Shown in pieces: positions 27,092 to 36,638 of a DNA stretch of 64,000 nucleotides; position 1 is the stretch's first letter, and each line of letters opens with the position of its first letter. The notes under the pieces are model-generated. The model searched no databases. It saw nothing but the letters and a program-made list of their open reading frames with translations, and had not been told where the DNA came from. The stretch is from assembly GCF_000302595.1 (NCBI RefSeq), contig NZ_JH947126.1, forward strand, positions 959,223-1,023,222, read 5' to 3'. The DNA comes from Pedobacter arcticus A12. Lineage in GTDB: Bacteria > Bacteroidota > Bacteroidia > Sphingobacteriales > Sphingobacteriaceae. The translations under genes and the position numbers were made by a program.

Positions 27092-27700
27092 TTAGAAAGA
27101 AAAGCCTACAGAAATTGAAAAAACTTTATTTTTAGTTTTCGCGTCACCATCGTTAGATAGGTTACTTAATCCTAAACCATAACCGGCACCAAAATTTAGG
27201 CCGTTTGTTAACTGGTATCCAGCTAAAAAGTTTAATCCAAAATCAGTTCCTTTAAGTTCATCGTCTCCATTTCCAAATTTAACATCCTCGTCGTCTTCAC
27301 CTTCGGCTTTAATTTTTCCAGATAATCCAAAAGCAGCGTACGGACCAGCGCCAAAGTAAAGTCCCCCTACTTTGTAAACAACGTTCACAGGTACTTCAAG
27401 ATACATTAAGTTTGTTGAAATGTCCATTCCTCCTCCTTCAATTTCAAAACCTTTACCGCTTAACATTAAACCGGGCTGAAGACTTAGTTTTTCTGAAAAA
27501 GAATAATCCACCAAACCACCAACATGGAATGAGGTAACAGATTCAGGACTAACGGATATCCCGCTAGAACTAAAGGTCATACTTGCAAAATTAACCCCAG
27601 CCTTAATGCCGAATTTAACTTTAGAACCTGAATCGCCACCCTGAGCGAATGATGCGCCTGATACCATAACAGACAACAATAGAATACATAGTTTTTTCAT
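27092..27700 (-). CDS. Outer-membrane beta-barrel protein (porin family, OMP_b-brl_2 type)
   Basis: 202 residues with a signal peptide (MKKLCILLLSVMVSGASFAQ) and alternating-hydrophobic strands: VKFGIKAGVNFASMTF at the start, a LVDYSFSEKLSLQPGLMLSGKG block, LMYLEVPVNVVYKVGGLYFGAGPY and a terminal strand ending VFSISVGFSF with the C-terminal aromatic expected for BAM insertion. Typical small 8-strand Bacteroidetes outer-membrane protein; substrate or role unknown. Confidence 0.88.
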   Translation of the reverse strand: MKKLCILLLSVMVSGASFAQGGDSGSKVKFGIKAGVNFASMTFSSSGISVSPESVTSFHVGGLVDYSFSEKLSLQPGLMLSGKGFEIEGGGMDISTNLMYLEVPVNVVYKVGGLYFGAGPYAAFGLSGKIKAEGEDDEDVKFGNGDDELKGTDFGLNFLAGYQLTNGLNFGAGYGLGLSNLSNDGDAKTKNKVFSISVGFSF

Positions 27701-28008
27701 TATTTATTATTTTGGTTTGATTATCTCAAAATAAGGTATATTTAACTAGACTTGCAACGATTAATTATTGATTTTTTTAACTCAGCATTAATAAAAAAAA
27801 TATTTATAAAAATCATCCACCAGAAAACCTCTTAAAAGCCACTAAACACGAACTTTACGCGGGATTAATTAATCAGCGATTAAAAACGAAACACCTAGTA
27901 TTGAAAACCCATTAAGAATATTCAGGTATTTAATCGATTTAACAATAGTGGTCCATCTGCAACGTTTAATTTAATATAGTTAACAATCAAAATTTAATAT
28001 TTTCCACC

Positions 28009-28374
28009 ATGAAACTCAACAAACTAACCTCCGAAGAGGAATACATAATCATAAATAAAGGAACCGAAAGACCTTTTATTGGAGAATACACCAATTTAAA
28101 AGATGCTGGAACGTATGTTTGCAAGCAATGTGATACGCCACTATACCATTCGGATGATAAATTTGAATCGCATTGTGGATGGCCCAGTTTTGATGATGAA
28201 ATTCCGGGTGCGGTAAAAAGGGTTTTGGATGCCGATAGACGAAGAACCGAAATTGTTTGTGCCAATTGTGGCGGACATTTAGGGCATGTTTTTGAAGGAG
28301 AGCGCTTAACAGAAAAAAACACCCGCCATTGTGTAAACTCAATAAGCATGAAGTTTATACCGAAATCGAAATAA
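28009..28374 (+). CDS. msrB: Peptide-methionine (R)-S-oxide reductase
   Basis: 121 residues. Zinc ligands C38/C41 and C84/C87 ([19 protein letters not shown]), the HCGWPSFD loop, and catalytic Cys108 in RHCVNS. It reduces methionine-R-sulfoxide with thioredoxin and has no signal peptide, so it is cytoplasmic. The 308-base gap before it (27701-28008) has no visible gene or good promoter box. Confidence 0.95.
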   Translation: MKLNKLTSEEEYIIINKGTERPFIGEYTNLKDAGTYVCKQCDTPLYHSDDKFESHCGWPSFDDEIPGAVKRVLDADRRRTEIVCANCGGHLGHVFEGERLTEKNTRHCVNSISMKFIPKSK

Positions 28375-28485
28375 GCTGTAAGTAAATGCTCAGTTTTATC
28401 ACAAAATCCCCCCTATTCAAAACTGAATCACTAAAGGAGAATTTCAAAACACCTGTTCTTACGGGTTAAGGATTGAAGTGACATC

Positions 28486-28507
28486 CTTTTGGCTTTTTTG
28501 CCAAAAG
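28486..28507. repeat. Short hairpin between msrB and folA
   Basis: CTTTTGGC / GCCAAAAG stem of 8 bp with a six-T loop; no T-tail, so doubtful as a terminator. Confidence 0.35.
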
Positions 28508-28618
28508 ATATAACGAAAAGCCTGTTAAAACCTCCAAAATCTCCTCAAAAAACGTATTAAGCATTTTTAGCGGTCAATTGCTACAGGAGACCAACCCTAA
28601 CCGTTTGGCAAAAAATAC

Positions 28619-28626
28619 TATATTTG
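28619..28626 (+). promoter_or_regulatory. -7 box (TATATTTG) of folA
   Basis: Exact TAnnTTTG match 30 bases before the ATG at 28656, which also argues against a longer protein starting upstream of it. Confidence 0.5.
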
Positions 28627-28655
28627 GCTTCGTTCAAAAAAAACCGAAACCAAAC

Positions 28656-29183
28656 ATGCAAAATAACGAAGACAATGAAGTCCCTCTTGGGAAATTCAAA
28701 GGCTTATCACTTATTGTAGCTACCGACAAAGAAAACGGAATAGGAAAAAACAATCAGCTACTATGGCACCTGCCAAACGACCTTAAATTTTTTAAAAAAG
28801 TTACTTCTGGGCATAGCGTAATTATGGGTCGAAAAACTTTTGATTCTGTAGGAAAACCTTTACCAAATCGCAGAAACATTGTAATTAGTCGCCAAGCAGA
28901 TTTAAAAATTGAAGGTGTTGAAGTTTTTGACAACCTCGGCAATGCAATTAACGCTTGTAAAAACGAAGACGAGTATTTTGTTATTGGCGGTGGCGAAATT
29001 TACCGACAGGCTTTGGCATCAACAGATCAGATTTATTTTACTAAAGTAGATGGAAGCTTTAGTGCAGACACGTTTTTCCCGAATTTAGATGCGCAAAAAT
29101 GGCAAGTGGCATGGAAACAAGAGCATCAAAAAGATGAGAAACACGCTCATGATTATACTTTTTTAATCCTAAAAAAACATTAG
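28656..29183 (+). CDS. folA: Dihydrofolate reductase
   Basis: 175 residues from ATG 28656; an in-frame TTG at 28578 precedes the likely promoter. Family motifs: LIVATDKENGIGKNNQLLWHLPNDLKFF (substrate site with the acidic Asp in LPND), GHSVIMGRKTFDSVGKPLPNRRNIVISR (NADPH site), and VIGGGEIYRQAL. Reduces dihydrofolate to tetrahydrofolate. The ~15 residues before the fold are an unusual polar extension. Confidence 0.94.
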   Translation: MQNNEDNEVPLGKFKGLSLIVATDKENGIGKNNQLLWHLPNDLKFFKKVTSGHSVIMGRKTFDSVGKPLPNRRNIVISRQADLKIEGVEVFDNLGNAINACKNEDEYFVIGGGEIYRQALASTDQIYFTKVDGSFSADTFFPNLDAQKWQVAWKQEHQKDEKHAHDYTFLILKKH

Positions 29184-29227
29184 CTAATAAATTAACCAAT
29201 AGGGATTTTATAAATTAAAAATTTAAT

Positions 29228-29235
29228 TAGCTTTG
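29228..29235 (+). promoter_or_regulatory. -7 box (TAGCTTTG) of secDF
   Basis: Exact TAnnTTTG match, 44 bases before the ATG at 29279. Confidence 0.45.
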
Positions 29236-29278
29236 CCCTCTTGAATAAAACAGCAATTACACCAATCATTTAAAAAAA

Positions 29279-32239
29279 ATGCAACAAAAAGGAATTATTA
29301 AGTTTGCAGCAATTGTATTAACACTTCTATGTTTATATTCGCTTTCTTTCACTTTCGTTACCAAAAAAGTAGAAAACGATGCTAGAGAATACGCTAACGG
29401 AGACCCTGTAAAAGAAAGAAGATATCTTGATTCGGTTTCTAACCAACCAGTTTATCCTGTTTTTGGACATACTTACCAGTATGTTAAGCAAAAAGAGATT
29501 CCTTTGGGTCTGGATTTAAAAGGCGGTATGAACGTAACAATGGAGATCGAATTATCTGCATTGATTAAAAGTTTAGCAAACAACCCAACTGACGAGAAGT
29601 TTAACCAAGCTTTAGCAAACGCAGAAAGTCGCTTGGCTACTTCACAAGAAGGTTTAGTGCCTCTTTTTGTTGCTGAATACGAAAAACTAAATCCTAACGG
29701 CAAGTTGGCTATCTTTTTTGCAACCAAAGAAAATGCCGACGACATCAAATTAAACGCATCAAACGCAACTGTTAAAACATTTTTAGACAAACAAGCTACA
29801 TCAGCAGTTGAACGCTCTTTCAATATTTTAAGAACACGTATTGATAAGTTTGGTGTAACACAGCCAAATATTCAGTTACAAGATGGTTCTAACCGTATTT
29901 TGGTTGAACTACCAGGTGTAACAGAAAAAGAAAGAGTACGTAAATTATTACAAGGTTCTGCAAAATTAGAGTTCTACGAAACTTTCGACAACTCAGAAAT
30001 TTTCCCTTTGTTGCAGAACATCAACAATATTTTAGCAGCAAAACAACCTAAAACAGAAAAAGCTGTTGCAGCAAAAGACACTACGCAAGCTGTGGCTAAA
30101 GCAACTGATAAACCTGCTTTATTAAACGCTAAAAAAGACAGCACAACTAAAGACTCAACAAATGTTGATGCTTTGGCAAAATCAAATCCTTTGTTTGCAG
30201 TTTTATCACCAGCTACTTACCAAGGTGAAAACGGACAACAAGGCTTACGTCCTGGCCCAACTGTAGGTTATGCCTTGGAAAGCGATACAGCCGGAATCAA
30301 TAAATTATTTGCAGAAGAAGACATTGCAAGTTTGATTCCCAACAACTTAAAATTACTTTGGGGCGTAAAATCTACTTCCCCAGAAAATAAAGTTTTCGAA
30401 CTTTTTGCAATTAAAGCTACCGGAATAAACGGCGAACCAGCATTAGCAGGCGACGTAATTTCTAACGCTCGTGAGGATTTTGACCAACGTGGAAATCCAG
30501 AAGTTGTAATGGTAATGAAAACCGATGGAGCTAGAGAGTGGAAAAGAATTACAGCTGCGGCTGCAGGCTCTCCACAAAGCGAAGACGATAATAAATGTGT
30601 AGCTATTGTTTTAGATAATGCTGTTTATACTGCTCCGCGTGTTTCTGGCGAAATCCCTAATGGTATCTCTTCAATTTCTGGAAACTTTACGGTTGACGAA
30701 ACAAAAGATTTAGCCAACGTATTAAAAGCGGGTAAATTACCAGCTCCAGCTAAAATTGTTCAAGAAGCGGTTGTAGGTCCATCTTTAGGTGCCGAAGCAA
30801 TCAGTTCTGGTTTAACATCTGCAGTTGTGGGTTTAATTGTAGTATTAATCTTCATGATTTTCTATTACAATAGAGCTGGTACGGTTGCAAACGTTGCGGT
30901 AATCGTAAACGTATTCTTCCTAATGGGCGTATTAGCATCATTAGGTGCAGTACTTACCTTGCCAGGTATCGCAGGTATCGTTTTAACATTGGGTATGGCA
31001 GTTGATGCCAACGTTTTAATTTACGAACGTATCCGTGAAGAATTAAACCTAGGCAAATCCTTACGTTTGGCAATTTCAGATGGATATAAGCATGCAATGC
31101 CATCTATCTTGGATTCGCAGATCACCACCTTGTTAACGGGTATCATTTTATACGTTTTCGGTTCTGGTCCAATTCAAGGTTTCGCAACTACTTTAATTAT
31201 TGGTATTGTTACTTCATTGTTCACAGCGATATTAATCTCTAGATTAATATTTGAATGGATGTTGAAAAAAGAGATGCCTATTAAGTTCTCAAACCCTTGG
31301 AGTGATCATACTTTCAAAAACGCCAATTATAACTTTGTAGGAAAACGTAAGATTTTCTATGCTATCTCTGGTATTTTCATCACTTTAGGTATTCTATCAA
31401 TCTTGGTTAGAGGTTTCTCTTACGGTGTGGATTTTAAAGGTGGTAGAACCTATGTAGTGAAGTTTGAAAAAGCAGTAACTACAGATAAGGTTAGGGAAGC
31501 GGTTAATGATGTATTTGGCGTAGCTTCTGAAGTAAAAACTTTCGGTAGCGCAGACCAAGTAAGAATTACTACACCTTACATGATTGATAACCAAGCAGAC
31601 AATGCTGATCAATTAGTAGAAACAAAATTAAAAGAAGGTTTAACAAAAGTAACCGACAATCCATCTACCATAGAAAGCTCGCAAAAAGTGGGGCCAACCA
31701 TTGCAAACGATATCAAAATCTCTGCAATCTACGCGGTAGGCTTCTCTATTTTAGCAATCGGCTTATATATCTTCATCCGTTTCAGAAAAGTGTCTTACAG
31801 TGTTGGTGCTTTGGTGGCATTAACGCATGACGTTTTATTGGTACTATCTTTCTTCTCTTTATTTAACGGAATTTTACCATTCTCCTTAGATATTGATCAA
31901 GCATTTATTGCCGCCATATTAACGGTAATCGGTTATTCCATTAACGATACCGTGGTAGTATTTGATAGGGTTAGAGAGTATTTATCTAATCACCATGCTA
32001 AAACAGACAACATGTCTGTGGTAATTAATGACGCGATCAACAGTACTTTGAGCCGTACCGTAATTACAGCTTTAACCGTAGTATTCGTTTTAGCGGTATT
32101 ATTTGTTTTCGGTGGCGAAGTAATCAGAGGTTTCTCTTTCGCATTATTAATCGGGGTAATCTTTGGAACTTACTCTTCTATTTGTGTAGCTACACCAATA
32201 GTTGTTGATATTGTTGGAGAAAAAAAAGATAAGAAATAA
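29279..32239 (+). CDS. secDF: Protein translocase subunit SecDF (fused SecD and SecF)
   Basis: 986 residues. The SecD half (~1-660) has GLDLKGGMN after the first membrane helix, a large periplasmic P1 region, and a membrane bundle with LTLGMAVDANVLIYERIREE. The SecF half (~680-986) has YGVDFKGGRTYVV and VIGYSINDTVVVFDRVREY. It uses the proton gradient to pull secreted proteins through SecYEG; the fused form is normal in Bacteroidetes. A Lys/Asp/Thr-rich insertion (~260-300) in P1 looks disordered. Transcribed alone from its own -7 box and ended by a terminator. Confidence 0.97.
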   Translation: MQQKGIIKFAAIVLTLLCLYSLSFTFVTKKVENDAREYANGDPVKERRYLDSVSNQPVYPVFGHTYQYVKQKEIPLGLDLKGGMNVTMEIELSALIKSLANNPTDEKFNQALANAESRLATSQEGLVPLFVAEYEKLNPNGKLAIFFATKENADDIKLNASNATVKTFLDKQATSAVERSFNILRTRIDKFGVTQPNIQLQDGSNRILVELPGVTEKERVRKLLQGSAKLEFYETFDNSEIFPLLQNINNILAAKQPKTEKAVAAKDTTQAVAKATDKPALLNAKKDSTTKDSTNVDALAKSNPLFAVLSPATYQGENGQQGLRPGPTVGYALESDTAGINKLFAEEDIASLIPNNLKLLWGVKSTSPENKVFELFAIKATGINGEPALAGDVISNAREDFDQRGNPEVVMVMKTDGAREWKRITAAAAGSPQSEDDNKCVAIVLDNAVYTAPRVSGEIPNGISSISGNFTVDETKDLANVLKAGKLPAPAKIVQEAVVGPSLGAEAISSGLTSAVVGLIVVLIFMIFYYNRAGTVANVAVIVNVFFLMGVLASLGAVLTLPGIAGIVLTLGMAVDANVLIYERIREELNLGKSLRLAISDGYKHAMPSILDSQITTLLTGIILYVFGSGPIQGFATTLIIGIVTSLFTAILISRLIFEWMLKKEMPIKFSNPWSDHTFKNANYNFVGKRKIFYAISGIFITLGILSILVRGFSYGVDFKGGRTYVVKFEKAVTTDKVREAVNDVFGVASEVKTFGSADQVRITTPYMIDNQADNADQLVETKLKEGLTKVTDNPSTIESSQKVGPTIANDIKISAIYAVGFSILAIGLYIFIRFRKVSYSVGALVALTHDVLLVLSFFSLFNGILPFSLDIDQAFIAAILTVIGYSINDTVVVFDRVREYLSNHHAKTDNMSVVINDAINSTLSRTVITALTVVFVLAVLFVFGGEVIRGFSFALLIGVIFGTYSSICVATPIVVDIVGEKKDKK

Positions 32240-32257
32240 TTTTATCGAACTATAAAC

Positions 32258-32292
32258 AAAAGGCTTTTGGGTTTACCTCAGAAGCCTTTTTT
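32258..32292 (+). terminator. Terminator of secDF
   Basis: AAAAGGCTT...AAGCCTTTT stem with a T6 run, 20 bases after the stop. Confidence 0.85.
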
Positions 32293-32330
32293 GTTTTTAT
32301 GAAAAGCCAAACCTCTGCCAATAAACAAAG

Positions 32331-32430
32331 GCAGTCGGGCTATCCACTCATACGCCTACCCTTTCACCTATTACCACCACACGGCATTAAGCGCAAGGCC
32401 GGTAACCGTTGTTATCCCGTTTATTTAACT
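32331..32430. repeat. Dispersed intergenic repeat family 1, copy B
   Basis: Contains CGGGCTATCCACTCATACGC, an ACGGCATTAAGC-GCAAGGCCGGTA core and an ATCCCGTTTATTTAAC end, matching 61501-61578 closely and 9783-9860 in part. This copy carries about 20 extra bases between the two halves. Confidence 0.7.
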
Positions 32431-32494
32431 TAGGCTTTTGCTATAAAGAGAGATTGCCTCATCAGCTTTGAAAAACTTCTTGCCTAATGGGTTT

Positions 32495-32956
32495 TCATCG
32501 CTTATACATAATCCAATCAGTACTTAAAGGCTCAATTTCAACAGTTTTCAACTGCATAGCTATTTGCGCTCTGTGGTAAGTTGAGTGATTAATAATGTGG
32601 AATAAAATATCACGGATAGTATTTTCAAACGCCAGTCCAGAACTGGTTTTGTAATTGATAATTAGATCGAAATCATAATCTCTCACAACCTTTAAACTGT
32701 GCTCAAAATTAATTTGGTCAATATCTTTATACGCAGAAACAGGATGAATCTGCCAAACCTCAAAAGGCCGTTCATCCGCTAAAATCCGAGAATTCCAGAT
32801 TTGGTGAGCGCTTATTAAATGGCTGGATAAATTCTTAGACTTGTCTGTTAGTTTATCCTCATTAGCAGATAGAAGCTCAGCGAACTTTTGGTTGCATTGA
32901 TGATTATATTCAAATAACTGGCTAAAAAAGGTCCTCATATTCTTCATTAAAAACAT
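32495..32956 (-). CDS. DinB family protein
   Basis: 153 residues; four-helix-bundle DinB/YfiT-type with histidines suited to metal binding in SSHLISAHQIWN and FHIINHSTYHRAQI. Such proteins are putative metal-dependent hydrolases or thiol transferases; substrate unknown. The start could be the ATG at 32956, 32947 or 32938; all keep the fold. Confidence 0.82.
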   Translation of the reverse strand: MFLMKNMRTFFSQLFEYNHQCNQKFAELLSANEDKLTDKSKNLSSHLISAHQIWNSRILADERPFEVWQIHPVSAYKDIDQINFEHSLKVVRDYDFDLIINYKTSSGLAFENTIRDILFHIINHSTYHRAQIAMQLKTVEIEPLSTDWIMYKR

Positions 32957-32964
32957 TTCCCATT

Positions 32965-33167
32965 CTATTCCCTCGATCTAGTTTTAAACTTAGTTTTATC
33001 CATTCTCGGCGGACTGTCAATCGGGAAATTAAAAGCAATACTATTTATTAGTGAGCAACTTTCAATCGCTCCTGCCAAGTCAGGTTCTGATAATAACTGG
33101 CATGATCAGACGCCTCTTCGGCTGTTTGTGCTTTAAACTTCGTTCTATCTAATCGATATTCAGACAT
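32965..33167 (-). pseudogene. Small conserved-type gene broken by a frameshift
   Basis: From ATG 33167 one frame reads MSEYRLDRTKFKAQTAEEAS and on to ERLKVAH, then TAA TAA at 33045-33050. Immediately beyond, a second frame continues without a stop as LINSIAFNFPIDSPPRMDKT and ends at TAG 32965-32967. Joined (one base added) they give one ~67-residue protein whose two ends share an R-x-D-(R/K)-TKFK motif, a pattern I recall in small Bacteroidetes proteins of unknown function. The span of 203 bases is one short of a multiple of three. It may be a decayed gene or a sequencing error. Confidence 0.6.
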
Positions 33168-33287
33168 CACCACAAAATAACACAAAAAAATCAAAACCAA
33201 ACATCCCCAAAATCCAACCTCATATTAAAAATTAAAATTAAGCCTAAATAAAATAGTTAAATTGCGCCCGTAATACAAAACACCTTC

Positions 33288-34268
33288 ATGGCTCAAAAAA
33301 AACAAAAAAGAAATGCTAAGGCAAAAACCAAAGCAAAACTACACCCACGTAATAAACACCACGGAAGATATAATTTGCAAGAGCTCATTGCTACATGCCC
33401 AGATTTAGCTCCTTTTGTAAAAACCAATGATTTTGAAGTCGAAACTATAAACTTTGCAGATCCAGAAGCTGTAAAAGCTTTAAATAAAGCGTTATTACTT
33501 CATTTTTATGAGGTAAAAAACTGGGATATACCAGAAGGTTATTTATGTCCACCAATCCCTGGCAGGGCAGATTATATACACAACATCGCAGATTTACTTG
33601 CAAAAAGTAACGAAGGCAATATCCCAACAGGTAAACAGATTAAATGTTTAGATGTTGGTGTAGGTGCAAACTGCGTTTACCCATTAATTGGAACACACGA
33701 ATATGGCTGGAGTTTTATTGGCTCAGACATTAATGAAATGGCTTTGGCATCTGCAAAATTGATTGTAGACTCAAACCCAGGTTTAGACTCTAAAATTAAG
33801 TTTAGGTTGCAACCGAACGCTAAGAATATTTTCCCTGGGGCATTAGAAAAAACAGAACGCATACATGTTAGTATGTGTAATCCTCCGTTTTACGCAACAT
33901 CTGGCGCAGCGCAAGCGGCTTCGTTAAAAAAACTGAATAACTTAAACGAAGAAGAAGTTCTTGAAGCCAAAAGAAATTTTGGTGGTCAGCACCAAGAAAT
34001 TTGGTGTCATGGGGGCGAGGGTAGATTTGTAAAAGACATGATTTACCAAAGTCAGGAATTTGCAAAATCTTGCCTGTGGTTTACCACCTTAATTTCAGAT
34101 CAAGCTTATCTAAAAAACGCATATGCTTACCTTAAAGATGTTGAAGCTGTAGAAGTAAAAACGTTACCCATGGGGCAAGGCAACAAAGTAAGTAGGGTTT
34201 TGGCATGGACTTTTCATACTCCAGAAAAGCAACTCTTGTGGTTTCCTAAAAAAGAAACTACTGTTTAA
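33288..34268 (+). CDS. rlmF: 23S rRNA (adenine(1618)-N(6))-methyltransferase
   Basis: 326 residues. The N-terminus is basic (MAQKKQKRNAKAKTKAKLHPRNKHHGRY), as usual for RlmF. The SAM fold shows LDVGVGANCVYPLIG (motif I) and the N6-adenine motif MCNPPFYAT (NPPF). It methylates A1618 of 23S rRNA. The DUF2254 gene starts 9 bases after its stop. Confidence 0.93.
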   Translation: MAQKKQKRNAKAKTKAKLHPRNKHHGRYNLQELIATCPDLAPFVKTNDFEVETINFADPEAVKALNKALLLHFYEVKNWDIPEGYLCPPIPGRADYIHNIADLLAKSNEGNIPTGKQIKCLDVGVGANCVYPLIGTHEYGWSFIGSDINEMALASAKLIVDSNPGLDSKIKFRLQPNAKNIFPGALEKTERIHVSMCNPPFYATSGAAQAASLKKLNNLNEEEVLEAKRNFGGQHQEIWCHGGEGRFVKDMIYQSQEFAKSCLWFTTLISDQAYLKNAYAYLKDVEAVEVKTLPMGQGNKVSRVLAWTFHTPEKQLLWFPKKETTV

Positions 34269-34277
34269 CCGATGTAA

Positions 34278-35504
34278 ATGATCCAAAAAATAAAATACTG
34301 GTTTATCAACCGCTCAGAAAAAATACTCAATAGTATTTCTTTTTACCCGGCATTAATTGGTATTTTATTTTTGATTGTTGCGGTGCTCATGCTCGCTTTT
34401 GATTTTTCCATTCAGGGAAAAAACATAAAAGCACAGTTATCTTGGCTTAGCATCAAAGATGCTTCTACCGCAAGAAGTATTATATCAGCAATAGCTGCCG
34501 GAATTATATCGCTAGCTGTATTCAGTTTTTCTATGGTGATGATTGTGCTTAACCAAGCAGCATCACAAATGAGCAACCGAGTATTAGATAAACTCATAGG
34601 TAACCGCTTTCAACAGATTGTATTAGGGATTTATATTGGCACCATAGTATATTCTTTTTTTCTGTTAAGCACCATCAGAGATATTGATAGTGGCCTGTAC
34701 ATTCCATCTTTAAGCACCTATCTGCTTATTCTAATCACTATTTTCGATATTTTTCTGTTCATCTATTTTCTACATTACATTACCCAATCTGTAAAATATG
34801 AGGTAATTATCCGTAGAATTTTTGGAAACACTTTCGAGGTTTTAAAAACTGACAGTCTAATAACAGAACAACCACACTTTGAGGTAGAACTTATAAGCGA
34901 AAATTATATTTATGCGATACAATCTGGTATATATGAAGGTTTCGATTCCGCTAGTCTAATAAAGCTATGTAAAAAGTACCATGTAATTATCCAAGTTCTA
35001 ATTACTCCTGGCTTTAACGTGTTAAAAGGTTATCCCTTAGCTAAAATCGATAACGAGCTAACTCAAGAACAACAACAGGAGATTGCTGATTCATTTTTTA
35101 TTAACCATACGGAGTCTATAGAACTTAATTATTTTTATGGTTTTAGGCAGTTGACAGAAATTGCCATGAAAGCATTAAGCCCAGGAATCAATGATCCTGG
35201 AACCGCTATTATTGCAATTCGGGCTTTATTTGAGCTTTACCTTTACCGCTTACAACATTTTCCAAAAAAAACACTCTGTACCAACGACGGAAAAGTTGCC
35301 ATTATACTGGAAGAGCTAAGTTTTGATAAAGTGTTTGCCGATACTATTGCACCGATATGGAATTACGGAAAAGAAGACCGCATGATCCAGCAAGAACTCT
35401 TGCTTTTAATCCCACAGTTGCAACAAATAAGCAATAAAGAAGTTTTCGCTCATTTGTTTAATCAGGTGCAACAAGCAAACCAAAAACAGCTATTTCCAAA
35501 TTAA
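34278..35504 (+). CDS. DUF2254 family membrane protein
   Basis: 408 residues. Four membrane helices in the first ~170 residues (e.g. FYPALIGILFLIVAVLMLAF, IISAIAAGIISLAVFSFSMVMIVL), with the VLNQAASQMSNRVL motif characteristic of DUF2254, then a cytoplasmic C-terminal half with AMKALSPGINDPGTA. Function unknown; general topology suggests an inner-membrane channel or regulator. Likely co-transcribed with rlmF. Confidence 0.88.
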   Translation: MIQKIKYWFINRSEKILNSISFYPALIGILFLIVAVLMLAFDFSIQGKNIKAQLSWLSIKDASTARSIISAIAAGIISLAVFSFSMVMIVLNQAASQMSNRVLDKLIGNRFQQIVLGIYIGTIVYSFFLLSTIRDIDSGLYIPSLSTYLLILITIFDIFLFIYFLHYITQSVKYEVIIRRIFGNTFEVLKTDSLITEQPHFEVELISENYIYAIQSGIYEGFDSASLIKLCKKYHVIIQVLITPGFNVLKGYPLAKIDNELTQEQQQEIADSFFINHTESIELNYFYGFRQLTEIAMKALSPGINDPGTAIIAIRALFELYLYRLQHFPKKTLCTNDGKVAIILEELSFDKVFADTIAPIWNYGKEDRMIQQELLLLIPQLQQISNKEVFAHLFNQVQQANQKQLFPN

Positions 35505-35609
35505 TATCTCTTTTCACTCTCTACACACTTATCTATTATTTGGATATGTTTCTTTTTAGGGTATAAAAATTGCTATGCATACTTGCCTTGCAAATCCAAA
35601 TACCTCGAA

Positions 35610-36056
35610 ATGAAAAGTCTTATTTACTTAATACTCATATCTATATTTCTTATACAGATCGCCTGCACACATTCAACAAATAAAACATCTCTAAACAGCA
35701 GTTTATCAAATGATTCCCTAAAATCGACCAAACAATCAAAGGATACGACTATGTTCTTTAGCGCAACCGGAACAGAACCTTTTTGGGGATTAGAAATTTC
35801 TACAGATCAAATTATTGTAAACTTAATCGAAGACTCATTGGTGGTTAAAACCCCAAAATTCGATAACACTACCGATACTAAAATATACCGGGTAGTTAAC
35901 GACACTTTAAAATTAGAAATCTACATAAAACAGCAGATGTGTACAAATGGAATGTCTGGAAAAGTATCTCCTTACACCGTGGCTATCAATTTCAAACGGG
36001 TTCTAGATCAGAAAGAAAGAACTTTAGAGGGCTGTGGAGCGTATTTAACTGATTAG
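35610..36056 (+). CDS. Lipoprotein with COG3650-like domain
   Basis: 148 residues from ATG 35610. The signal MKSLIYLILISIFLIQIAC ends in a lipobox Cys; a TTG upstream at 35583 is rejected. The mature part has the pattern FSATGTEPFWGLEI ... QQMCTNGMSGKVSPYTVAI ... LEGCGAYL, with two conserved cysteines able to form a disulfide. This matches the COG3650 group of small envelope proteins of unknown function. Confidence 0.75.
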   Translation: MKSLIYLILISIFLIQIACTHSTNKTSLNSSLSNDSLKSTKQSKDTTMFFSATGTEPFWGLEISTDQIIVNLIEDSLVVKTPKFDNTTDTKIYRVVNDTLKLEIYIKQQMCTNGMSGKVSPYTVAINFKRVLDQKERTLEGCGAYLTD

Positions 36057-36190
36057 TATAAAAAAAAACTTCTTTTTAAACCTTTACGAGCACCTCATGT
36101 TCCCTCATACTTCATCAATGCTCAATTAATTCTGCACCGAAATTTTTTCGTTCCTTTTTTTTCTTTGTATTTTACCTAAAATCAGATGAA

Positions 36191-36601
36191 ATGCAAAACC
36201 AATTGAAATCTATATTCTTTTTGACAGCTATTGTTGGTTTTATAAGTTTAGCCGCTATGTCGCCCATCCTACAAAAAGACGATCACAGGGCTAAAAACCT
36301 AAAAATTTTACCAAAAGATATCAACAATGATGATTTGAAAGCATTAACTGATAATTTTAAGACAGCTTTAGGTGTGAAATGTGATTTTTGTCATGCAAAA
36401 TCCAAAGAAGACCCTAAAAAGCTCGACTTTGCAAGTGATGAAAAAGAATATAAACACGTAGCTAGAGATATGATGAGGATGACCAATACGATCAACAAAA
36501 AATATTTCAAACACCATGAAGGGAATGAAAGCGTAGCTGTTATACAATGCATGACCTGCCACCACGGAAATAAAAAACCTCAGCTTGCCTTAAGTCCATA
36601 A
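36191..36601 (+). CDS. Small c-type cytochrome, photosynthetic-reaction-centre cytochrome subunit-like
   Basis: 136 residues with an N-terminal signal or anchor (IFFLTAIVGFISLAAMSP) and two haem-binding CxxCH motifs: C64-D-F-C67-H and C120-M-T-C123-H. Spacing and the surrounding VKCDFCHAKSKEDPKKLDFASD and IQCMTCHHGNKKP resemble the CytoC_RC fold found in many non-phototrophic Bacteroidetes. It would carry electrons in the periplasm. No oxidoreductase partner is adjacent. Confidence 0.85.
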   Translation: MQNQLKSIFFLTAIVGFISLAAMSPILQKDDHRAKNLKILPKDINNDDLKALTDNFKTALGVKCDFCHAKSKEDPKKLDFASDEKEYKHVARDMMRMTNTINKKYFKHHEGNESVAVIQCMTCHHGNKKPQLALSP

Positions 36602-36628
36602 AAGAGAGAGAATAAGCATCTCTCTCTT
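36602..36628. terminator. Hairpin between convergent genes, probable terminator
   Basis: Perfect 10-bp stem AAGAGAGAGA / TCTCTCTCTT with a 7-base loop, overlapping the end of the cytochrome gene region and 10 bases from the DJ-1 gene stop; T-tract weak. Confidence 0.6.
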
Positions 36629-36638
36629 GTTTGATCAG

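Noticed and set aside
28387-28471. Short ATG frame (about 27 codons) between msrB and folA
   Set aside because: No conserved pattern, low-information sequence; likely chance.
29473-29823. 116-codon minus-strand frame
   Set aside because: Shadow of secDF.
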